Shown piece after piece: positions 9,337-20,695 of a stretch of 25,877 bases of DNA (its first letter is position 1; each line of letters opens with the position of its first letter). The position numbers and the translations under genes were made by a program. The stretch spans positions 1 to 25,877 of the forward strand of contig WNYE01000166.1 of NCBI GenBank assembly GCA_021396245.1, given 5' to 3'. This stretch comes from Sporothrix humicola (lineage: Eukaryota; Ascomycota; Sordariomycetes; Ophiostomatales; Ophiostomataceae). The notes under the pieces were generated by a model. That model was not told the origin of the DNA and ran no database searches. It worked only from the letters and a program-made list of their open reading frames with translations.

Positions 9337-11084
9337 ATGGAGTACCTCTTGCGCTTCAGTCAGTCACACGAGTCGTTTCGCATCGCCGAGATCCAGGCTC
9401 TGGCCACCCTTGAAAACGTCGAGCTGGAGATTATTTCCTACATTACTGAGGTTAGTATTCGCCCTACATATTATTTATGCCTGCCTCCCACTAACTGTGT
9501 AGTCCCCATTCTGTACCATCAAGGTCGCCGACGATGATGCTGCCACGAGACTTGTCCGCCGCTCTCTGCTGGCCCAGTCCATCCACAGCCTCTGGGGCCA
9601 TGGCGCCACTTTACCCGAATTCTACGAGGACATAAGTCGCCGTGCGCCGCCGCTATGGGCGCCCTACGTCAAGGCGTCCTTCAAGCTTGAGTCTGACTCG
9701 TTTCAGGGCAAGCGCAGCAACAAGGACCGTCTTGCTCTGATTGACAGCTTTGGCGCATATTTGCCTCTGGAAGGCGATATTGACATGAAGAACCCGGACA
9801 TTGTCCTGACTGTCTGTGAGCACTGGACGTTTGGGTCCGTGCAGAAGAAGATCCCCGACCCGGAGCACTACTACATGGGCCGTTTCGTCGCCGGCACGGC
9901 CCGCGATGCCAGTCTCACGTTCGATCTCAAGAAGCGCCGTTATATTGCGACAACCAGCATGGATGCCGAGCTGTCACTCCTCACAGCTAATCTGGCCCTA
10001 GCGGCGCCTGGAAAACTGTTCTATGACCCCTTTGTGGGCACCGGCAGTTTCCCGCTGGCGGCAGCCCATTGGGGAGCCACGGCCTGGGGCAGCGATATTG
10101 ACGGCCGTGCTGTCCGTGGGTCGGCAGCAGGCATCAATGGAGCCGGAGGCAGTGGCGGCAGCCGTTCAGGACGTGCGGATGTTCGTGGCAACTTTGAACA
10201 GTACGGGCTGCTGGCAGCCTTTGGCGACGTCTTCACAGCCGATCTGACACACATTCCACTTCGTCGCGGCGGCGAGCACCGCTGGATCGACGGCATTATT
10301 TGTGACCCGCCTTACGGTGTTCGTGAAGGACCACGTGTGCTTGGCGTTCGCAACCCGGAGAAGAAGCCCTGGGCTGTCGAGGCTGGGAAACTGATGTATA
10401 AGTAAGTACCTGCGTATGACATCACACTCTGTTTACGAAACACATGAATACTGACCCCTTCAGGGACCCAACTTTTATCCCGCCAAAGCAGCCATACTCT
10501 TTCATGACACTTCTCAATGACCTGATGTGCTTTGCCTCCGACACGCTTGTCGACAATGCCCGTCTCAGCTTCTGGATGCCCACTGCCAACGATCAATCAC
10601 AGGAACTTCCTGTTCCAACACATCCCTGTCTCGAACTGATCTCTGTCTGCACACAAGTGTTTAACAAATGTAGGTCAACAGCCCCTATTCATGAAGAAGG
10701 TTCTCCATTATTTTTTTTACTGATATTATAGGGTCCCGCCGTTTGATAACGTACCGGAGAATACCTAACTCTGAAGTCGATGCTGAAGCATTGGCACTCG
10801 CCGCGGCAGCAGCTGTTAGCACGCCAAAGCTAAAGGGCCAGACGGCAAACGATCTCAACCCATTTCGCAAAAGCTACTTTAGCAAGTTTGAGAGCCCGGC
10901 ATCAAGCTCAGGTGCAAGCACACCGGCAAAGCTTGAGCCGACTGCAGAGGCAGAAACGCCGGAAGCCCCTCCCAAAAAAAGATCTGAGCCTACAAATACT
11001 GCACCGGCCCGTAACTCAATACCACGGCCAGACTCGCGGCCGGATCCGCCAGAGTCGTCGGCGCCAGCACATACCCCCGATTAA
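9337..11084 (+). CDS. trm11: tRNA (guanine-10-N2) methyltransferase Trm11
   Basis: Exons 9337-9450, 9503-10401, 10464-10669 and 10732-11084 give 1572 bases, 523 residues. Introns are 52, 62 and 62 bases with donors GTTAGT, GTAAGT and GTAGGT. The ATG at 9337 sits in a perfect GCCACCATGG context; an in-frame ATG at 9289 would add 16 residues. The N-terminus MEYLLRFSQSHESFR and SPFC after exon 1 are typical of Trm11. The SAM site DPFVGTGSF is at residues 213-221, SDIDGR at 235-240 and the catalytic NPPY-type motif CDPPYG at 305-310. The family methylates N2 of G10 in tRNA together with Trm112, in the cytoplasm. Yeast Trm11 is 433 residues; here the extra length is mostly a disordered Ala/Pro/Ser-rich tail after about residue 430. 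It converges on gid4. Confidence 0.95.
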
Positions 11085-11832
11085 CAGGAGGGAGTATAGG
11101 CTGCCTCAAACAAATAGACTATGATGAATAGAACTACCATGCTATTGATGCGTGGATAAAATTGCTTGTCCATTTTTGCTGTGCGATTTATCAAGGGTAT
11201 TCCAAAAGTAAAACACTATGAAAAAGCGAGTGGTACTAATAAACCACTCTCTTTTCTAACTCTCAATCTCATCTTCCGACAATCTTTTTGTGCCTCCTGG
11301 CGTACGTAAACAACGAAGAACAAGTGATAAGGACATCAATATAGACGAATAGAAAAAGAATAGAGAGAACCCCGGCCTTCTAACATGAGTAACGGATACA
11401 AAACAGTAAAATAATGCTGCATAAAGGAGCGTAACCAGTAAAAAGCAACGCAGTGGCTGGAAAAAAATAAAGGCAGGTTCATGAAAATAGAACAGGGAAA
11501 GAATAAGCGACCAAAATGGCAATGAAAATAAAGCATAATACGCTTCTCCCGATTTTTGCGCCACTACTATCTCTTTTTTTGTAGGAAATATAGGAAAGGA
11601 TGAAAATCGACGCGGGTGGATCGTTGAATATCATAAACGTCAAATAAGGCGAGGGTGGATGAGAGGTACGTCGTAATGTAGAGGGCCATTGGACAATGCG
11701 TGTCCAATTCGGACTGGCCGCTTGTCGATGGTCGATTTGTCAATTCGTTTCGGATGACCTTCCGGTGCAGGGGGAGGAAGAAAAAAGAGCAGGTGCCGTT
11801 GGGATGGTGGTACAGCATAAGCGCCCAGTCCG
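11085..11832. other. Convergent intergenic region trm11 / gid4
   Basis: These 748 bases hold the 3' ends of two convergent genes. They are A-rich on the plus strand from about 11130 to 11600 (for example aaaaaaataaagg near 11460), compatible with 3' UTR and polyadenylation signals. No gene is supported. Confidence 0.6.
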
Positions 11833-13390
11833 TTACCGGAACTCAACGGCGCTCATGCAGCCCTTGTCCTCGACGTGCTTTAGTTCGAGTTGCTGGAACC
11901 TGCAACAAATTTGTTAGTAACCAATGCCACGCAGTACCCAACCTCTGTCCCCCTGTCTTTGTCTCTAAACTTACTTTTCGCTCTTCGAGTGGAAGTAGAT
12001 ACCGTGCACCACACCTTCGGCCTGGTTGAAGCAGATGTAGTAGAAGCCCTCAAAGCTCGCGCCATGGATGGTGCGCACCCGGTGGTCAGGCACAAGGAAA
12101 TGCTCCTTCCACCGCATAAAGATATTTTGATTTTGCAGATAGTCCTTGATAGTGAAGTTGCCCTTTTTGGCCTGCTTTGCGTACGGCCGGAACGCCGCGA
12201 ACTTGGCCCAGTGGGACATGTCGATACGGTCGTTGGCGCCCCACGACTTGTGTTTGGTGTTGAACCCGTATTTAGAGCCGATAATTTCGCCCTCAAAGTA
12301 CGTCGTCAGAGTCGGGTGGTCCTCGGTAAGGCCTATTATATGGTGTTAGTAGGAGGCATAGGCGGAATATACAGTCACCAGGAACTACTCACCCTGTATC
12401 CTCAGGTAGCCGCAGAGGAACGATTCTCGCAAGTCGACGTGCTTGATCTCCACCTGCACATCGTAGACTTGCCGCTCCGACTGCTGTGTGCCGACAAAGC
12501 GGCTGCCGGGACGGAGGTATTTTGATGGCGAAGCCGGGATGAGCTGTAAGTAATGTTAGATCTTGTATTGTTTTGGTGATTTGAGGAGAGGGGAAATGGG
12601 ACAGGGACCATTTTGGACGTACTCTTGGATATGTAGGGTCGCAGCCAGCGTATGGATAGTCCAACCACTCATCTTCCTCCTCGATCTCTTGCTCCTCGGC
12701 CCTTTCAAAGTCCATGGTAGACGGCGAGGAGACCTCGCTGTAACTGGGATCCCGCCTGCTCTCAGCAAGCCGGGCCGCCTCGACCGCTTGTCGCCTCAAG
12801 CTGTGGTTGGTTCCATATGGCTCCCAGACTTCCATCTCTGGGATTGAATAGCGGGCCACTTCGCGGCTGTTGATCCGGACGGCGCCTGGAAGATTCGAGC
12901 GCGGGATCATGTTGCGGAGGCTGTGTGGGTCGTTGATCTCGTTCTGGTCCACGTGGCTCTCGCTTTCGACCGTTGCGCTGGTGGGTTGTGAGTCGGGCAT
13001 CTCTTCGTCTGTGTCTGACGGTTTGTCGGACGGATCGGCCGCGTCTTCGTCCTGTGCATCGGTGGCGTTCAAATAGATGGATTCGGTCTCGGGGGCCGTC
13101 GGCGGTAGTCGATCGGTACTTGGAGGATGGGCTGGCGACATGGTTGGCGGTGATTGTGCTGGTGACGGTGTCCGATCGTCGTCAGCGGTTGTGATGGGTG
13201 CTTGTAAGTGACTGATGGAGCCGCCGCTCCCGCTGGCGACGGCGATGTCGGCGCGGGAGTGTCCACTCTCGTCGTAAGTGGACTGGGATGGGTGGAGCCA
13301 GCCGGATTGCGCACGAGGCGCTTGATCATCTGGACATGAGGAGTTGTAGTTGAGGGAGTCGTTCTCGTCGCGGGAGGATGGGGTCGGCAT
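11833..13390 (-). CDS. gid4: GID/CTLH E3 ligase substrate receptor Gid4 (Vid24)
   Basis: Exons 13390-12623, 12543-12393, 12332-11975 and 11899-11833 give 1344 bases, 447 residues. Introns are 79, 60 and 75 bases with donors GTACGT, GTGAGT and GTAAGT; the second and third have a TACTAAC branch. The first 200 or so residues are a disordered Ser/Pro/Asp-rich extension. The Vid24 fold fills residues 257-447: GSRFVGTQQSERQVYDV, then ESFLCGYLRIQGLTEDHPTL, TTYFEGEII, SHWAKFAAF, IFMRWKEHFLVPDH and GASFEGFYYICF. In yeast this receptor recognises N-terminal proline of gluconeogenic enzymes and recruits them to the GID ubiquitin ligase for glucose-induced degradation. Yeast Gid4 is 362 residues, so the N-terminal extension is long here. 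The Met at 13390 has an ACCATG context. Confidence 0.95.
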
Positions 13391-16259
13391 GGTTATGTGT
13401 GAGAGAGAAGGGATGAAAGGGTGACGTATAGTGACGTTTGTGGATGAAAAGCGACGATGCGAAGCCGCGAAATTGACAGACTGGTGCGAGATCGGGGATG
13501 GCCGCAGAATATATCAGATCGTCGTATCTCGAAGTAATGAGACAATTCAATAATCTGTCAACGATATCCCATTCAGCAACGAGTCCTGGAAGAACGGCGC
13601 ACTGGAGAAATGGCGGCGATCGGGTGACAAGAGATGAAGAGAAGATGTAGCCGAGGTGCGCAAAGTGCCGCAAAGCAGCCTCGCGGAAGACGTGACGATG
13701 GGAGAACAAAGAAACGTCAAGGGTCGATGCAAGCCTGAAAAAAGTTCGCCGAGACAAGTAAATGGAATCGTGTACGTCGTTACCCGCCCTATGCAATGTC
13801 GAGTTGTCGGATCGTGCTGACGGTTGTAAGAAGGAAGGGCTGACCGAAGACAGGAGGTTAGAGGGTAACTTTGGACTTCTTTTGGATGGACAGTGCACGG
13901 GTCTGCGCCGTATTAACCACTGTGTCACAACAGGGGACCAGTCGGCCGTTCACGCCTTGTGCCACAAGATTCGATGATGGACAATGTCGAACGTGACGTG
14001 AACTCTCGTTGAACGGCGAGAGAAGAGTGAGCGAGTGTCGGATACAAAACATAAAATATGGTAGACGAGGCCGAGCGAAAAAGAATGCGTAGGGCTATGA
14101 CGACGTGAGCCGTGATACGGGGTCGATATCGGGCTGCAGTAGCAGGTAAGAAAGGGAAAGTCGAGACTGGGGACGACGCTGATAGAGAAAGCCGGGTCGT
14201 ATAAAATATGTTCGTAACAAATGTAAGAAAAACCAAGATATCAGTGCCGTCTGTAATGTCGTAGAGTCGGTTTCGGGGCAGGGGAGAGAGTTGGCAGAAA
14301 AGGCGTGATTGAGAAAGAGATAGCGAGGAACGAAAGAGACCAGGCTTGCGAAACAACCTGCGATGGCTGGCGCTGTGAGTCTTGTCTGTCAGTTGGACTC
14401 AAGGAGGCGAAATAGACAAAAAGGGCGGAGAAACGGGGGCGGATAGGACGCTAAGAGTCACTAGAAGAAACGAGGCCTAATGAAATCGACGGTGGAGATT
14501 CTAGAGACAATGCGACTGCAAACTGCACTTGCAAGGCGGCGTAGGTGCGAAGATAGGGCGATATGAATACAACCGTGCGAGAGTGTCGAAATGCAACGAA
14601 TGGGATCGCAATGATGCAAAAATAGAGAGACAAAAAAGGGGAAAGCAATTACGAGAGAACGATGCAGGAATAGACCAAAGAACATCCAAAGCAGAAAGAG
14701 CACAAAAGGGCCAGTTATGGGAAGGAGCAAAGGAAAACATGACGACTGAGGTCATTGGACCAGAGACTGGGAAAAAAGAGGGGCTGTCCTGGCATCTGGC
14801 AGTTGATGGTTGGGATGCCCCCAAGCCTGTCCTTCCCTTCCAGGGACTCACAGCATGCTGATTTGCAGGCCCAGCCGCGCCATTGCGTTCATAGGCTGGA
14901 AGGAGGGAAGGAGCGGTCGCGGCGCAGCTGCCAACGCGGGATCTGACCCTGTTGGCCCATCTCTTGCATTTTATGTGACCCTTTTGCAGAAAAATCGTAG
15001 AAGCTTCCAGTGTGGCTGTTGACACCCTTTTTAGAGATTTTCAGTGTCGCATTTGCTTCGCTATGAATTTGCTCAGTATGGACAACCTAATTGATCAAGA
15101 CTTGGATGCGCGTGACGTGTTGACATGCCAAAACCACGCATATTATTTGGCACTTTATGCGGCCGAACTGCTGTTAGCGTCCAGGCCTGGCAGTTTGCTG
15201 GTCTTGTGGGCAGCTTCTAGCGGCTTTTAGGTATGATCGGGCCCGGCCAGCCCCAGCCAGCGCCAGGTCCAGACTAAAGGACCCTCATCCACGCGAACCA
15301 TATTTTGTTTTGTAGAATGAACGGCTTGTTGATTCATCCAGACAAAAAAGGCATGGTAAAAATGAAGAAACAAACTGACGACAGAAAAGTGCGTGGATCC
15401 AGATCTACGGCTAGGAGAGGGGTCCGGCTGGCACTGAACTAAGGCTGTTTTAATAGGCCGGCCCATGTTCCAGTTAAGGCATATATCAGAAATCAAAGCC
15501 TCGTCGTTTTGTACAAGAAGTATTCTGAGACGGGGCTTGCTCGTACTCTGTTTACTTCCTCGAAAGTCCTAGTCGTAAGAAATCACATTTAATCCTGTTC
15601 ACGTGGACATGCACGACGACGTCAAGCCGGCGACAAACCGCAGCACTTTTTGTGTCTGACAGCCCGCGTTAATATAGCAATCTAATATCTGGCTAGTGGT
15701 AGTCTCTTGTCTGGTGGGCAGGCGGCGCTGTTGCCGATATTGCTCACATACGATGGCACCTACGAGGGGGCACAGAAGAGGCGTCAACCTACGCCACGCC
15801 GTTTCTTTTTCGCTGGCACAAATGTCGACCTGGTTTTGTCTCGTCGACTGACTCCGGCACCCAATATTGCGTTGCCCTTTTCTGCTCGTTGCACACACTA
15901 AATGTCTTGGACTCGTATATTTTACATATGCCTTCTAGCTCGCTTGTGTCGTGTGCCTCCTACATGGCAGCCTCATGTGCCGGCCTCGTTTGATGTCGGC
16001 CTTGTCACAGCTGCCGATTTCAGGGTCTGGCCATAGATATCTTTTGTGTGAAGCTATCGTGCTTCGTAGTTGCGACTCGTGCTTTTCGTAGGCGCCGTAT
16101 ATCCCGTAAATGCATGTTTGCGTCCCCCATAGTGCCGGCGTCGAAATAAAAGGATACTGCCGCTTGCGCCGTGCTCCGTAGTCGGGTATCGATTTCGTTT
16201 TTGTTTCGTGAGGGCCATTTGCCCATTGCTCCCACAATTCCCCCAACCGAGCTCCTCGT
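13391..16259. other. Long intergenic region upstream of gid4 and downstream of mago
   Basis: About 2.9 kb without a supported gene. From about 13390 to 14750 the plus strand is markedly purine-rich, so the gid4 transcript strand is pyrimidine-rich, as is common in fungal promoters and leaders. Open frames here read as low-complexity Ser/Phe/Leu strings without recognisable domains. From 15000 to 16259 the composition is mixed and should include the mago 3' UTR. No tRNA or transposon was recognised. A multi-exon or noncoding gene cannot be excluded. Confidence 0.5.
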
Positions 16260-16987
16260 TTATATGGGCTTGATCTTGAAGTGGAGGGAGATCAAGCTGA
16301 AGACCAGCGCCTTCAGGTCTTGCACTAGGTAGTAGAAAACGCGGAGGCCTTCGGGATCCGATGATTCTGTCACGTCGACCAGTGAGCCGATCTTGGCGGT
16401 CTCAAACGAGATATGTTCGCTGCCTATCCGCAGCTCCAGCTCTTGCCGGCCGTCCTTGTTCTTCTTTGGCCATTTTGCGTCGTCTTCCCTGTTTGCGACA
16501 GAATGGTTAGATTCGGAGTTCGGGAAACAATCGAAGAGGTAAAGAAGTGGTCTGGACGTACTTCATGATTTCGCTGAGCTTGACGATCCGCTTGATCTCT
16601 TCGATCACAACGGAGCTGACATACACTGTTGCAGAATGGTTAGCCGTGTCTAGCTGCTGACCAGGTATCGCGAAGTCGAAACATACTCTCTTTCCGGATC
16701 AGGCTGTCGTTGCGGTAGTTGGAGTTGTTGGCGTAGCGTGCAATGGCACTCCGGCCGTCACCGACGACACGGAAGTCGAACTCTGCAGCAGGGTTAGCCA
16801 ATGGCTTGTGAGACAGAATACGCAAACAAAGATGGAATCGCAAACAAACCAAGGAACTCATGGCCGAAGCGACCCGAGTGGCCAGAACTGTAAAGATGCT
16901 ATTAGTTTGGTTTCGAGAAGGTGAAGGCTATATCTAACTGCGAACATACTAGTACCGCAGGTAGAACTGCTCGTTTGTGGACGTCAT
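16260..16987 (-). CDS. mago: Mago nashi, exon junction complex core protein
   Basis: Exons 16987-16950, 16887-16850, 16782-16687, 16625-16562 and 16488-16260 give 465 bases, 154 residues. Introns are 62, 67, 61 and 73 bases with donors GTATGT, GTTTGT, GTATGT and GTACGT. Two exons are only 38 bases, so gene finders easily miss the N-terminus. The family's nearly invariant blocks are present: QFYLRYYSGHSGRFGHEFLE, DFRVVGDGRSAIARYANNSN, NYRNDSLIRKE, GSLVDVTESSDPEGLR and the C-terminal end SLHFKIKPI. Mago pairs with Y14 and locks eIF4A-III onto spliced mRNA; the dimer acts in the nucleus and travels with mRNA to the cytoplasm. The length is normal. The gene is divergent from sec26. Confidence 0.98.
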
Positions 16988-17693
16988 CGTGACTGCTGTG
17001 TGATATGATCGCAACAAACCAAAGCGTGAAGCTTTTCGCGATGTCTAGACTCTTAGATTTAGCTACTTTCAAGCACAGTGTGGAAGCAGACTGCCTCAAT
17101 TCCTTAGCCTGCCTGCTTCTCCAACGTGCGAATTGAGGGGTGACTTTCGCGTCTGCCCCACTGTTCACGTGATAAAGCTCGATTCCAACTCGTTTCTGCC
17201 ACCTGGCCCGCAGCTCACCGCCCTAGCTTCAAGGCCCCCCACAACAAGCACAAGCCAGCAAAGGGGGGTTCAGGGCCACAACTGGCAAGGGTCAATTTGG
17301 CACGCTGTTCTTTGGGAAATAGGGAGAGGAAAGGGCCACGAACAAGCCAGCAACGAACCTCTCTCCATCACACAAACCGCAACGTCACCCCGTTTGCACC
17401 CGTCTTCCATCATCCACGCCGCACCTTGTGTTCGCGACACCACTCCAAGCTGCGGCAATCTTTTCTGACAATTGTCCTCTTTCCAAGGAACGTGTGCGTG
17501 CGAGCACCGTTTCCACCCCGCCCCTTTTCATCCCGCCACATTGCCAGATCCGATTTCGACGATTCCCATCAGGCTTGGCTGTCCACCGTCTTTTTGGACC
17601 TCCCCCTGATCTCCTGAACCTCCAGCTTCCATCCCCGACACCAATTCGACATCATACCGTGATACGCATCGGGGCTCCCGACCTACCGCCATC
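16988..17693. promoter_or_regulatory. Divergent promoter region, mago / sec26
   Basis: These 706 bases lie between the start codons of two divergent housekeeping genes and must hold both promoters and leaders. The sec26-proximal part is C-rich and pyrimidine-rich. A palindromic TCACGTGA lies at 17165-17172. No gene is supported in it. Confidence 0.6.
17165..17172. promoter_or_regulatory. Palindromic CACGTG (E-box) site
   Basis: TCACGTGA is a perfect palindrome matching bHLH/Cbf1-type binding sites. It lies 178 bases upstream of the mago ATG in the shared promoter. A match of this length can occur by chance. Confidence 0.25.
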
Positions 17694-20600
17694 ATGTCTA
17701 CCTTCCTCGATGGGGCGTACAGCCTCATCCACCAGGACAATGCGGCCGACGTTCCGACCCTCAACGACCTCAAGAACCAGCTCGAGAAGGGCACCGACGA
17801 GTCCAAGATGGACACAATGCGCCGCATCCTCGTCATCATGCTCAATGGCGACCCGTTGCCGGGCATTCTGATGCACATTATCCGCTTCGTCATGCCGTCC
17901 AAGTCGAAGCCCTTGAAGAAGCTGCTCTACTTCTACTACGAAATCTGCCCCAAGCTCGACGCCGCCGGTAAGCTCAAGCAGGAGATGATCCTGGTCTGCA
18001 ACGGCATCCGCAACGATCTGCAGCACCCCAACGAGTACATCCGCGGCAACACGCTGCGTTTCCTCTGCAAGCTTCGCGAGGCCGAGCTCATCGAGCCACT
18101 TCTTTCTTCGGCGCGGTCCTGCCTCGAGCACCGCCACGCCTATGTGCGCAAGAACGCCGTCTTTGCCATTGCCTCCATCTTCCAGCACTCGCCGTCGTTG
18201 ATTCCCGATGCCGCCGAGCTTCTGGCCACCTTTATCGAGACCGAGACCGACCCTACTTGCAAGCGCAATGGCTTTGCCTCGCTGGCCAGCATCAGCCACG
18301 ATGCCGCCCTGACATACCTCACAAGCGTCTTCGACAGCGTCCCCAACGCAGAAGAGCTCCTGCAGCTCGCCGAGATCGAGTTCATCCGCAAGGATGCCGT
18401 CCAGAATGCCCACAACAAGGCAAGTAGAGACTGGGGAGGCATGAGACATGCGTGTATGCCTGTTTATACTAACCACCGCCTTATAGGCCCGCTACTTGAG
18501 ATTGATTTTCGACCTCCTCGAAGCCAACACGTCCACCGTCGTGTACGAAGCCGCGTCATCCCTGACCGCGCTGACCAGCAACCCCGTCGCTGTCAAGGCT
18601 GCCGCCGTCAAGTTCATTGAGCTCAGCATCAAGGAAGCCGACAACAACGTGAAGCTTATCGTGCTGGACCGCGTCGACCAGCTGCGAAAAAAGAACCCTG
18701 GCGTCCTCGACGACCTCGTCATGGAGGTTCTCCGTGTTCTGCCCAGCCCAGATATCGATGTCCGCCGGAAGGCCCTCGAGATCGGCCTCGAGATGGTTTC
18801 CAGCAAGAACGTCGAGGAGGTTGTCCTGCTCCTTAAGAAGGAGCTGTCCAAGACCGTTGACCAGGACTACGAGAAGAACGCCGAGTACCGCCAGCTGCTC
18901 ATTCACAGCATCCACCAGTGCGCAATCAAGTTCTCAGAGGTCGCCGCTAGCGTTGTCGACCTGCTGATGGACTTTGTCGCCGACTTCAACAACGCATCTG
19001 CTGTCGATGTCATCAACTTTGTCAAGGAGGTCGTCGAGAAGTTCCCCAAGCTGCGCGCTACAATCGTGCAGAAGCTGTTTGAGACGCTCAAGGAGGTCCG
19101 CGCCGGCAAGGTCTACCGCGGTATTCTGTGGATTATTGGCGAGTACTCGGTTGAACAGAGCGACATCCGCGAAGCATGGAAGCGCATCCGTGCCAGCCTT
19201 GGCGAGATCCCCATCCTTGCGTCAGAACAGAGACTCCTGGACCAGGGTGAGCCTGAGGAGGAGGAGAAGGAGGCCAACGGCAAGCCTTCTGCCCCCACCG
19301 GCTCCAGACGTGTGCTGGCTGACGGTACTTACGCGACTGAGACTGCATTCACGAGCCAGACCTCGGCCGCTGCCGCTCGTCTGGAGGCTGTCAAGGCTGC
19401 CCAGAAGCCGCCATTGCGCCAGCTGATCCTTGACGGCGACTACTACCTGGCCACCGTTCTGTCCGCAACCCTGACCAAGCTCGTCATGCGCCACTCGGAG
19501 ATCTCGTCCGATAAGGCCCGCACCAACGCACTGCGCGCCGAGGCCATGTTGATCATGATTTCGATTGTCCGCGTTGGCCAGTCGCAGTTTGTCAAGGCAC
19601 CCATCGACGAGGACTCTGTTGACCGTATTATGACGTCGGTCCGCAGCCTTGCCGAGTTCAGCGAGCACAAGGAGCTTGAGACCGTGTTCCTCGACGACAC
19701 CCGCAAGGCCTTCCGCAACATGGTTATTGCCGAAGAGAAGAAGCGCGCCGCCAAGGAGGCCGACGAGAAGGCCAAGACGGCCATCCAGGTCGACGACGTC
19801 GTGTCGATCCGCCAGCTCAGCAAGAAGAACACTCTGGACAGCACCGACCTGGTCGAGGCCGACCTGGACCGGGCGACGGGCGGCGACGCCAGCGGGTCCG
19901 AAGACCTGTCGAGCAAGCTGTCCCGCGTTGTGCAGCTCACGGGTTTCTCGGACCCTGTGTACGTCGAGGCGTATGTCAAGGTGCACCAGTTTGATATTGT
20001 CCTGGATGTGCTGCTTGTGAACCAGACGACCGAGACGCTGCAGAACCTGTCGGTGGAGTTTGCCACCCTGGGCGACCTCAAGGTGGTGGAGCGCCCGACG
20101 ACGCAGAATCTGGCGCCGCACGACTTCCACAACGTGCAGTGCACGATCAAGGTGTCGAGCACAGACACGGGTGTCATCTTTGGCAACGTTGTGTACGACG
20201 GCGCACACTCGACAGATACCAATGTGGTGATTCTTAACGACCTGCACGTAGATATCATGGACTACATTGTGCCAGCGACGTGCTCAGAGACACAGTTCCG
20301 GTCGATGTGGACCGAGTTCGAGTGGGAGAACAAGGTCAACATCAACAGCAAGGCACCGACGCTGCGGGCTTTCCTGGAGGGTCTTATGAAGGCCACCAAC
20401 ATGAACTGCCTGACGCCCGAGGCCGCCATGAAGGGCGACTGCCAGTTCCTGAGTGCCAACCTGTACGCGCGCAGCGTGTTCGGTAAGTTTGATTTTTCCA
20501 CTCATATATTAACTCTTCTGGTATGGATCCGTACTAACAACAACAGGCGAGGACGCTCTGGCCAACTTGAGCATCGAAAAGGAGGGCGAGGATGGCCCGA

Positions 20601-20695
20601 TCACCGGTTTTGTGCGGATACGCAGCAGATCGCAAGGCCTGGCTCTCAGCCTGGGCTCGCTGAAGGGTCTCAGCAAGATTGGCGTTGCGGCTTAA
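17694..20695 (+). CDS. sec26: Coatomer subunit beta (beta-COP, Sec26)
   Basis: Exons 17694-18419, 18487-20482 and 20547-20695 give 2871 bases, 956 residues, close to yeast Sec26 (973) and human COPB1 (953). Intron 1 (67 bases) has a GC donor, AAG|GCAAGT, with a TACTAAC branch and a TATAG acceptor. Intron 2 (64 bases) is GTAAGT...CAG. Residues about 20-530 are adaptin-type HEAT repeats (GDPLPGILMHIIRFVMPS, HPNEYIRGNTLRFLCKL, HAYVRKNAVFAIASIF). Residues about 240-300 of the Glu/Lys-rich and flexible kind recur after 500. The C-terminal appendage starts near LTGFSDPVYVEAYVKV (about 726), and its platform subdomain contains FRSMWTEFEWENKV. Beta-COP is part of the COPI coat on Golgi-derived vesicles and acts in retrograde Golgi-to-ER transport. 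The ATG context is GCCATCATGTC. Confidence 0.97.
18420..18486 (+). other. Non-canonical GC-AG intron in sec26
   Basis: The donor reads AAG|GCAAGT, the usual form of a GC donor with otherwise perfect U1 pairing. The branch tactaac and acceptor tatag are standard. Removing 67 bases joins ...NAHNK to ARYLRLIFDLLE in frame. Using the nearby GT at 18423 instead would shift the frame to an early stop. Confidence 0.88.

Noticed and set aside
11256..11564. Hydrophobic minus-strand frame of about 100 codons between trm11 and gid4
   Set aside because: It starts at GTG with no ATG near the beginning, and its Phe/Leu/Ser content follows from A-rich plus-strand sequence. No family is recognised.
13326..13928. 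200-codon minus-strand frame upstream of gid4
   Set aside because: It overlaps the gid4 N-terminal coding region out of frame, is low-complexity Ser/Phe/Leu/Arg and has no recognisable domain; best explained by pyrimidine-rich leader.
15012..16246. Several short frames on both strands between gid4 and mago
   Set aside because: None shows a domain, consistent codon use or splice-supported extension.
19222..20258. Long minus-strand frames opposite sec26
   Set aside because: These are shadows of a GC-rich, C/G-ending coding sequence.
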